A stretch of 12,722 nt of DNA from DATBDM01 sp036269915 (GTDB lineage Bacteria; Actinomycetota; Thermoleophilia; Solirubrobacterales; Solirubrobacteraceae): NCBI GenBank assembly GCA_036269915.1, contig DATBDM010000290.1, positions 1 to 12,722 on the forward strand, written 5' to 3'. The notes below the pieces were generated by a model, which had not been told where the DNA came from, ran no database searches, and saw nothing but the letters and a program-made list of their open reading frames with translations. The position numbers and the translations under genes were made by a program. Position 1 is the first letter of the stretch; the number at the start of each line of letters is the position of its first letter. Positions 1 through 5,209 of this stretch are shown piece after piece.

Positions 1-96
1 CTCTACGTCTCCTCGGGCCTGGGGACGAGCGGTTTGCCGGTACGGCTGCTCGCGCCGCCGGAGGTGGTGGTCCTGACGCTGAGACCGGCTGGGTAA
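1..96 (+). CDS. Calcineurin-like metallophosphoesterase, C-terminal end (5' part outside window)
   Basis: Only the last 31 codons are present, in frame from base 1 to a TAA at 94-96. The visible tail, with GLGTSGLPVRLL followed by PPEVVVLTL, matches the final strands of membrane-associated calcineurin-like phosphoesterases of the YkuE type, where a G-x-G-T-S-G-x-P-x-R stretch precedes a hydrophobic strand and the end of the protein. In that family it lies near the two-metal phosphoesterase site. The metal-binding motifs themselves are upstream of the window, so activity cannot be judged. The gene converges on the minus-strand gene ending at 328, with a 231-base structured gap between them. 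The family call rests on a short tail and is from recognition, not a search. Confidence 0.75.
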   Translation, partial: LYVSSGLGTSGLPVRLLAPPEVVVLTLRPAG

Positions 97-327
97 GGGG
101 CGAGGCTTCGACGGGGTCGCCGACTCCCGGCGATGCCCGGCCTCGCTCACCACCCTCCACCGGCGTGCCGGGCGCGGTTGCCCAGGATTATCCGGGTCAA
201 TTTCGCCGGGGAGGGCTCGTGACGGGACCCGGCGAGGTTTCCCAGGCGATCCTGGTGCTCGCGGCCCGTCAGGGCGGGGTGTTCGAGCACCGCCCCCTTC
301 AGGTGGCCGCCGAGCTCGGCGGCCTCC
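97..327. other. Structured intergenic gap between convergent genes
   Basis: No gene is securely supported here, but the stretch is not featureless. There are three good inverted repeats: GCGAGGC at 100-106 with its complement at 140-146, enclosing an inner 6-bp stem (117-122 with 128-133, 5-base loop); GGTGCTC at 254-260 with its complement at 285-291, enclosing GCCC/GGGC (264-267 with 272-275); and a 20-base palindrome at 305-324. A plus-strand frame starts at GTG 219 behind a strong GGGGAGGG (208-215) and runs to a stop at 363-365. Its first 36 codons have coding-like third positions, but its tail is simply antisense to the conserved end of the 328-2049 gene. A minus-strand frame, with GTG at 290 and stop at 147, has the same codon-position profile, so direction cannot be decided. 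It could be a small gene, a gene remnant, or a folded RNA with terminator hairpins. Confidence 0.5.
305..324. terminator. Candidate hairpin after the 573-residue gene
   Basis: A perfect 20-base palindrome (8-bp GC stem, AGCT loop) begins 3 bases past the TGA of the minus-strand gene that ends at 328. Its place fits a transcription-stopping hairpin. Neither side has a U-tract, so it is not a canonical intrinsic terminator; in very GC-rich genomes hairpins without U-tracts are common at gene ends. Confidence 0.3.
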
Positions 328-2049
328 TCAGAGGATGCCCTCCTGGGCGAAGATCCGCCGCATGATCGCCAGCGACGACGCGTAGGTCGAGTCCAGGCCG
401 TAGTAGGAGAGGCCGCGGGCGCCGAGCGTACGGGCCTGGGTGTACGGCGTGTCAGACGCGTAGTGGATGATCCCGTAGTCGATCGGGAGCTTGGCGAAGT
501 TGACGGCCTCGCCGACCGGGTGGCGGTCGACGTCGGCGATCTCGTAGACCGCGCTGCAGAACGGCCCGGCCTCCATCTCGACCACCGTGTAGGCCTCGCG
601 GTAGTAGAAGTCGAGGTACTCGCGGTTCTGCAGGAACGTGCTCTTGACGGTCACCGCGCGCTGGTTGTCCAGGCCCGAGCCGAAGCGCAGGAACGGCGCG
701 ATGTCGTTGAACGAGAAGGCGTTGTCGAGCCAGTACGTCGAGCCTGAGTGCTCGTCGTGGATCACGCTCGAGATCAGCACGTCGCCGACATCGGCGTTGA
801 GCGTCGCCGCCTTGCCGAGCACGTAGACGCCGCGCAGCATCTCCGTCCCCACCGCAACTTCGCGGAGGATGTTGTAGGCGGCCAGCCCGAGCGGATACTC
901 GATGTTGATGATGACGCCGCCGGACGCGGCGAGCTTGGCGGCGTCGATCTCCCCCAGCCGCGGATCGAGCTGCGCGGGGTCGAGCCGGTCGAGCTCGATG
1001 ATCTGCGCCGACACGCGCAGCGCGTTGCTCGAGGAGATGTGCGAGACGCCGACCGCGCGCTCCTCGGCCGCGCGATGCTTCCAGGCCTCGCTCTCCTCCG
1101 GCAGCGCCCCGTAGTAGAGCGGCGCGCTGTAGTAGAGGAAGTTCTCCCACGAGCCCTCCGCGCGCCCCTCGCGGAAGCGCTCGAGCTCATCGCGCAGGTA
1201 GTCGGGCCCGCTCGACTCGACGTGGGCGACGATCTCCGCCTCCCGCGAGCGCGCCGTCGCGGTGACGAGGTTGACGAGCGAATGCGTGTTGGAGGAGACG
1301 AAGTAGACCGGCCGGTCCGCGACCCCCTGCTCGGCCAGCCGCGCGCCGATCGGCGCGAACCAGCGGCGGGTGACGCGCGCGTAGCCGACGTCGGAGCCGC
1401 CCAGCATGCGGATGCGCAGGTTGAGCTTGCGTCCGCCGACCTCCGACAGGAACGTCTCGAGGTCGCCCCAGTCCTCCTCGATGCGGCGCCAGTCGTCCTC
1501 CGCGCCGCCGAACTGCTCCGCCGCGGTGGCGCCGTCGACGGCCGTGACGTCGCCGGGTCGCAGGGCCGCGTGCAGCTTGTTCCACTCGAGCTGGTAGGCG
1601 ACGAGCGTCGGGATCAGGTCGTCGAGGTCAGAGCCCGAGGCGAGCAGGACGGCCATCGTGCCGGTCCCGGAGTCGAACCACCAGCGCCGGCGGGCGGGCG
1701 CCTCAACCGGATCCCAGTCCTCGAGCGGGCCGATGCCGGCACGGCGGAAGACGTGCGCCTCCTGCCCCATGGCGATCACCGTCGCGCGCCAGATCCCCTT
1801 AGGCAGCCGGCGCATCGCGTACAGGAACGCGCCGAGGTCGAGCTCGTTGGTGGCGGCCAGCGGGTGCAAGCTCGAGTTCATCGAGCGGTGCGACGGCTCG
1901 AGCACCCGCAGCAGCGTCTCGCCCGACGAACGCAGCAGCGTCGTGTACGTGCGGTGGTAGAGCTCGACCTCGTCCGACACCTGCGAGGTCGACTCGCGGG
2001 CCAGTCCATGAGCCGGAGCGCTGGGGACACGAAGGCGGGGGACGGCCAC
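328..2049 (-). CDS. Conserved protein of unknown function with a nucleoside-phosphorylase-like C-terminal domain
   Basis: The 573-residue product is not a member of any characterised enzyme I can name; I have an uncertain memory of similar proteins filed as DUF6909. Residues about 27-160 form a helical region (ELYHRTYTTLLRSSGE near 29, SDLDDLIPTLVAYQLEWNK near 140-158). Residues 244-300 contain a mixed segment. From about 365 the sequence takes on the pattern of the nucleoside phosphorylase/nucleosidase superfamily: GKAATLNADVGDVLI (411-425), then VVEMEAGP (489-496), then YASDTPY (530-536). In MTA/SAH nucleosidase the E-M-E acid binds ribose and the S-D aspartate is the general acid; E493 and D533 are the candidates here. 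No signal peptide or membrane segment is seen. The start is uncertain: GTG 2049 lies 20 bases after GGAAGGAG (2070-2077), too far for a normal Shine-Dalgarno, and codons 2-22 have weak coding character. GTG 1980, just before the conserved part, would give 550 residues. Confidence 0.85.
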   Translation of the reverse strand: MAVPRLRVPSAPAHGLARESTSQVSDEVELYHRTYTTLLRSSGETLLRVLEPSHRSMNSSLHPLAATNELDLGAFLYAMRRLPKGIWRATVIAMGQEAHVFRRAGIGPLEDWDPVEAPARRRWWFDSGTGTMAVLLASGSDLDDLIPTLVAYQLEWNKLHAALRPGDVTAVDGATAAEQFGGAEDDWRRIEEDWGDLETFLSEVGGRKLNLRIRMLGGSDVGYARVTRRWFAPIGARLAEQGVADRPVYFVSSNTHSLVNLVTATARSREAEIVAHVESSGPDYLRDELERFREGRAEGSWENFLYYSAPLYYGALPEESEAWKHRAAEERAVGVSHISSSNALRVSAQIIELDRLDPAQLDPRLGEIDAAKLAASGGVIINIEYPLGLAAYNILREVAVGTEMLRGVYVLGKAATLNADVGDVLISSVIHDEHSGSTYWLDNAFSFNDIAPFLRFGSGLDNQRAVTVKSTFLQNREYLDFYYREAYTVVEMEAGPFCSAVYEIADVDRHPVGEAVNFAKLPIDYGIIHYASDTPYTQARTLGARGLSYYGLDSTYASSLAIMRRIFAQEGIL

Positions 2050-2096
2050 GGGGCCACGCTACCGCACGACTCCTTCCGAGAGGTTGCGGGGGTTGC

Positions 2097-2110
2097 GTGC
2101 CCACGGGCAC
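2097..2110. promoter_or_regulatory. Perfect 6-2-6 inverted repeat in the divergent promoter region
   Basis: GTGCCC, two bases, GGGCAC. It lies about 22 bases upstream of the larger AT-richer repeat at 2133-2157 and between the two divergent genes. It could be a second operator or a leader hairpin of the minus-strand gene. No regulator is recognised. Confidence 0.35.
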
Positions 2111-2131
2111 ACTCACTTCCCGTAAGCGCGC

Positions 2132-2157
2132 TAATCTTAGTCGAGCAGACTGAGATT
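2132..2157. promoter_or_regulatory. Operator-like inverted repeat overlapping divergent -10-like elements
   Basis: AATCTTAGTC (2133-2142) and GACTGAGATT (2148-2157) are complementary at 9 of 10 positions with a 5-base spacer. It is the most AT-rich stretch of the intergenic region. TAATCT (2132-2137, +) and TAAGAT (2138-2133, -) both fit a -10 of the form TAnnnT, so the repeat could control both divergent genes. Its core reads AGT-N7-ACT, the spacing found in HAIR sites bound by HspR (consensus CTTGAGT-N7-ACTCAAG), but the outer bases match poorly. A heat-shock operator would suit the adjacent Clp gene; that is inference. Confidence 0.5.
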
Positions 2158-2183
2158 CACGCTGGAAGAGAGACATTCAGAGC

Positions 2184-4322
2184 ATGTACGAAACCCCGAG
2201 TACCCAGCCGCAGGCCGGCCTTCCGACCTGCGACCGCTGCGGCGAGCGCCCCGGCCGGGTCCGGATGGTCTTCGCCAACGGCGGACAGCGCGGCGAGGCC
2301 GTTCTCTGCGAGCAGTGCGCCGCCGGCGTCATGAGCGCCCGCGGAGAGCTCCCCCAGCCCGGCGCCGCCCCCGCGCAGCGTTCCTCCGACACCCCCGCGC
2401 TCGACGAGTTCGGCCGCGACCTGACCGGCGAGGCCCGCGAGGGCCGCATCGACCCGGTGATCGGTCGTGACGACGAGATCGAGCAGACCGTCGAGATCCT
2501 CGCGCGCCGGCGCAAGAACAACGCCGTCCTGATCGGCGAGCCCGGCGTGGGCAAGACCGCGATCGTGGAGGGCCTCGCCCGCCGCGTCGCCGAGGGCGAC
2601 GTGCCCGAGACGCTGCACGACGCGCGCATCGTCACCGTCGACCTGTCCGGCATGATCGCCGGCGCCCAGTTCCGCGGCCAGTTCGAGCAGCGCTTCAAGG
2701 CCGCGCTGCAGGAGGCCGTCGACGCGGAGAACGTGGTGCTGTTCGTCGACGAGCTGCACACGATCCTCGGCGCGGGCAACGCCGAGGGCGCGATGGATGC
2801 CGCCAGCATGCTCAAGCCGCTGCTGGCCCGCGGCGAGCTGCGCATGGTCGGCGCCACGACGCTGTCCGAGTACCGCCAGATCGAGCGCGACGGCGCGCTC
2901 GCCCGCCGCTTCTCGCCCGTGATGGTCGAGGAGCCGTCGGTCGAGGACACCGTGGCGATCCTGCGCGGCCTGCGCAGCGCCTACGAGGCCCACCACAGCG
3001 CGCTGATCGACGACGCGGCGCTCGAGGCCGCGGCGCGGCTCGGCGACCGCTACATCACCGAGTACCACCTGCCCGACAAGGCGATCGACCTCGTCGACCA
3101 GGCCGCCGCGCGCGTGAAGCTGCGCTCGGGCGGCACCGACGACGAGCTGCAGCGCCTGCGCGAGCGGGCCGAGCACCTGCGTGCCGAGAAGCAGGCCGCG
3201 GTCGACGCCGAGGCCTACGAGGACGCCGGCAAGATCAAGCTGGAGATCGACGGGCTCGAGGCGCGCATCGCCGCGTCCGCGGCCGACGGCGAGACCGGTC
3301 CGGCCGTCGTCGGCGAGGCCGAGGTGGCCGCGGTCGTCGCGGCGCGCACCGGCATCCCCGTCGGCGAGCTGGTCGAGGGCGAGCTCGCGCGCCTGCAGGA
3401 GCTCGAGAGCGACCTGCACCAGCGCGTGATCGGCCAGGACCAGGCCGTCGAGGCCGTGGCGGACACCATCCGCCGCGCCCGCGTGGGCCTGTCCGAGGGC
3501 GACCGCCCGCTGGGCTCGTTCCTGTTCCTCGGCCCGACGGGCGTCGGCAAGACCGAGCTGGTCAAGGCGCTCGCGGAGCGGCTGTTCGCGACCGAGAAGT
3601 CGCTGGTCCGCCTCGACATGTCCGAGTACCGGGAGCCGCACACCGTCGCCCGGCTGATCGGATCGCCGCCCGGCTACGTCGGCTACGGCGACGGCGGCCA
3701 GCTCACCGAGCCGGTCCGGCGCCGTCCGTACTCCGTCGTGCTGCTCGACGAGATCGAGAAGGCCCACCCCGAGGTCTGGAACGTCCTGCTCCAGCTGTTG
3801 GACGACGGGGGCCTGACCGACGGCGAGGGGCGCACGGTGGACTTCACGAACACCGTGCTGGTGATGACGTCGAACCTCGGCGCCGGCAAGGCGCGCCGCG
3901 GGATCGGCTTCACCGCCACCGAGCCGGCCGCGCAGGACGGGCGGATGCTGGAGGCCGCGAAGTCGGCGTTCCTGCCCGAGTTCATCAACCGCATCGACGA
4001 GATCGTCACCTTCGAGGCGCTCAGCGCCGAGCAGGTGGAGCGGATCGCCGGCCTCGTGGTCGAGCGGATCGCTGCGCGCCTCTACGAGGAGCGCGGGATC
4101 GAGCTGACCGTGGCGCCCGAGCTCGTCGCGCGGCTCGCGGCGGAGGGCTTCGACGAGCAGTTCGGCGCCCGGCCGCTGCACCGCCACGTGCGGCGCACGC
4201 TCGAGAAGGAGCTGACCCGCGCGATCCTCGCGGGCGAGCTGCCCGACGGGGCGCGCGTCGAGGCGACCGGCGACGGCGACGGCATCGCGCTGCGCGTCGC
4301 CGTCCCCGCCGCGGCCGCCTGA
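2184..4322 (+). CDS. ClpE-type AAA+ unfoldase, ATPase partner of ClpP
   Basis: A 712-residue Hsp100 protein that unfolds substrates and feeds them to the ClpP peptidase in the cytoplasm. In place of the usual Clp N-domain it has a zinc-finger-like CxxC pair (C16/C19 and C42/C45), followed by a linker. The first ATPase domain starts near 73, with Walker A GEPGVGKT (118-125), Walker B VLFVDE (185-190) and arginine finger at R241/R242. A short middle region with a UVR-like helix lies at about 320-370. The second ATPase domain has Walker A GPTGVGKT (450-457), Walker B (518-523), sensor-1 N564, arginine finger R603 and sensor-2 GARPL (661-665). IGF at 574-576 sits where ClpP-binding partners carry their docking tripeptide. 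Zinc finger, two AAA+ domains and a UVR-type insert at about 700 residues is the ClpE plan known from Firmicutes. ATG 2184 follows GGAAGAG (2164-2170) by 13 bases. The operator-like repeat at 2133-2157 suggests stress control. A ClpC label is possible, but the N-domain is absent. Confidence 0.96.
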   Translation: MYETPSTQPQAGLPTCDRCGERPGRVRMVFANGGQRGEAVLCEQCAAGVMSARGELPQPGAAPAQRSSDTPALDEFGRDLTGEAREGRIDPVIGRDDEIEQTVEILARRRKNNAVLIGEPGVGKTAIVEGLARRVAEGDVPETLHDARIVTVDLSGMIAGAQFRGQFEQRFKAALQEAVDAENVVLFVDELHTILGAGNAEGAMDAASMLKPLLARGELRMVGATTLSEYRQIERDGALARRFSPVMVEEPSVEDTVAILRGLRSAYEAHHSALIDDAALEAAARLGDRYITEYHLPDKAIDLVDQAAARVKLRSGGTDDELQRLRERAEHLRAEKQAAVDAEAYEDAGKIKLEIDGLEARIAASAADGETGPAVVGEAEVAAVVAARTGIPVGELVEGELARLQELESDLHQRVIGQDQAVEAVADTIRRARVGLSEGDRPLGSFLFLGPTGVGKTELVKALAERLFATEKSLVRLDMSEYREPHTVARLIGSPPGYVGYGDGGQLTEPVRRRPYSVVLLDEIEKAHPEVWNVLLQLLDDGGLTDGEGRTVDFTNTVLVMTSNLGAGKARRGIGFTATEPAAQDGRMLEAAKSAFLPEFINRIDEIVTFEALSAEQVERIAGLVVERIAARLYEERGIELTVAPELVARLAAEGFDEQFGARPLHRHVRRTLEKELTRAILAGELPDGARVEATGDGDGIALRVAVPAAAA

Positions 4323-4323
4323 A

Positions 4324-4337
4324 CCCCTAGCCCCTAG
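4324..4337. repeat. Tandem CCCCTAG repeat at convergent gene ends
   Basis: Two adjacent copies of a 7-base unit fill the 11-base gap between the Clp stop codon and the protease stop codon; the second copy supplies the protease stop (CTA at 4334-4336). The gap is too short for a hairpin terminator, so transcripts of the two genes must overlap at their 3' ends. Confidence 0.5.
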
Positions 4338-5140
4338 TCGACGCCGGCGGGCGCCACGCTGCGGATCCACTCACGCAGCGGGGCGTCCGCCACGCGCGCG
4401 TAGACACCGGGCTTGCCGGGCCGCGCGCACCCCTCGCCGTAGCTCGTGGCGCCGACGACCTTGGGCTCGCCGGTCGCTGTGCGGCCGAACATCGGGCCGC
4501 CCGAGTCGCCCTGGCAGGTGTCCGTCCCGCCCTGCGGGTAGCCGGCGCAGACCATCGTCGTCGCATCGAAGTCGCTGTAGGCGCCGGCGCAGTAGGCGTC
4601 GGTCGTGATCGGGACGTTGGCCTCCTGCAGCGTGTCGGGGAGGTCGCCCCCCTCGCTGGTGGTGCCCCAGCCGACGATCGTCTCCGAGGTGCCCGCCGTC
4701 CAGATCGAGCGCTCGCTCGCGCCCGCGACCCTGGTCGGCGCGACCGGCGCGGCCGCCGCGAGGTGGATCAGCGAGATGTCGTTGCCGGAGGTCGCCAGGT
4801 ACGACGGCTCGACGACGACGCGGTCGGCCGGGACGAGCGTGCCCTGGCCGGACTTGTTGGAGCCGACGCGGACGTCGATCAGGGCCGCGGGCCAGCTCGC
4901 GGGGCTGGCGACGGCGGCGCCGGTGACCGAGCCGCAGTGCCCGGCGGTCAGCACCCAGTCGGGTGCGATCACGGTGCCGGTGCAGAGGAAGCTCTTGCCG
5001 AACGTGATCTCGGCGACCTGCGGGTAGGCGCCCGCGGCCGCGTCGTGGCCGCCGACGATGGCCTGCGAGGGGGCTGCCACGCAGGCCAGGCAGCCGAGCG
5101 AGGCCGCCAGCGCGATGATCGTCCTTCTCGAGCGGGTCAT
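4334..5140 (-). CDS. Secreted trypsin-like serine protease (S1 family)
   Basis: A 268-residue secreted endopeptidase of the chymotrypsin fold. Residues 1-27 form a signal peptide (RR in the n-region, hydrophobic core, SQA before the cut). SRRTII loosely resembles a twin-arginine motif, so Tat export is possible. The mature chain would begin at IVGG (28-31), the free N-terminus that activates trypsins. The triad is H68 in LTAGHC, D121 in NDISLIHL, and S213 in GDSGGP. D207, six residues before the serine, is the S1-pocket aspartate of trypsin, predicting cleavage after Arg or Lys. Six cysteines fit three standard disulfides (C53-C69, C184-C198, C209-C238). The length is normal for bacterial trypsins. 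ATG 5140 has no visible Shine-Dalgarno. It diverges from a second secreted hydrolase with 69 bases between them. The physiological substrate cannot be told. Confidence 0.96.
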   Translation of the reverse strand: MTRSRRTIIALAASLGCLACVAAPSQAIVGGHDAAAGAYPQVAEITFGKSFLCTGTVIAPDWVLTAGHCGSVTGAAVASPASWPAALIDVRVGSNKSGQGTLVPADRVVVEPSYLATSGNDISLIHLAAAAPVAPTRVAGASERSIWTAGTSETIVGWGTTSEGGDLPDTLQEANVPITTDAYCAGAYSDFDATTMVCAGYPQGGTDTCQGDSGGPMFGRTATGEPKVVGATSYGEGCARPGKPGVYARVADAPLREWIRSVAPAGVD

Positions 5141-5170
5141 GAGGGCGTCAACGCAGCCGGACGCCGGAAC

Positions 5171-5209
5171 TTGCGCAAAGCGGGCCGCTGTGCTCTAGCT
5201 TCGGGTGCG
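5171..5209 (+). promoter_or_regulatory. Probable promoter for a leaderless transcript of the secreted hydrolase gene
   Basis: TTGCGC (5171-5176) and TAGCTT (5196-5201) resemble -35 and -10 boxes 19 bases apart. The -10 ends 8 bases before ATG 5210, and no Shine-Dalgarno lies between, so transcription would start at or next to the start codon. Leaderless messages are frequent in actinobacteria. The -35 lies in the palindrome TTGCGCAA (5171-5178), which could also serve the divergent protease gene. Confidence 0.45.

Noticed and set aside
97..120. Bases resembling the 5' end of tmRNA (GGGGC then TTCGACGGGG)
   Set aside because: No matching tRNA-like 3' end with a T-arm and CCA, no tag-peptide frame, and the gap is too short for a typical tmRNA.
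272..297. Hairpin with GGGCGG/CCGCCC and a short CCTT tail, as a terminator for the metallophosphoesterase gene
   Set aside because: It competes with the stronger 254-260/285-291 stem, has a bulge and no real U-tract, and lies 175 bases past the stop.
2133..2157. CIRCE (HrcA) or CtsR site upstream of the Clp gene
   Set aside because: Neither the CIRCE halves TTAGCACTC/GAGTGCTAA nor CtsR heptads (GGTCAAA) are present; only a loose HAIR-like spacing remains.
2157..4370. A 737-codon minus-strand frame opposite the Clp gene
   Set aside because: Its translation is low-complexity Arg/Ala/Leu/Asp-rich without motifs, while the plus strand carries every AAA+ signature.
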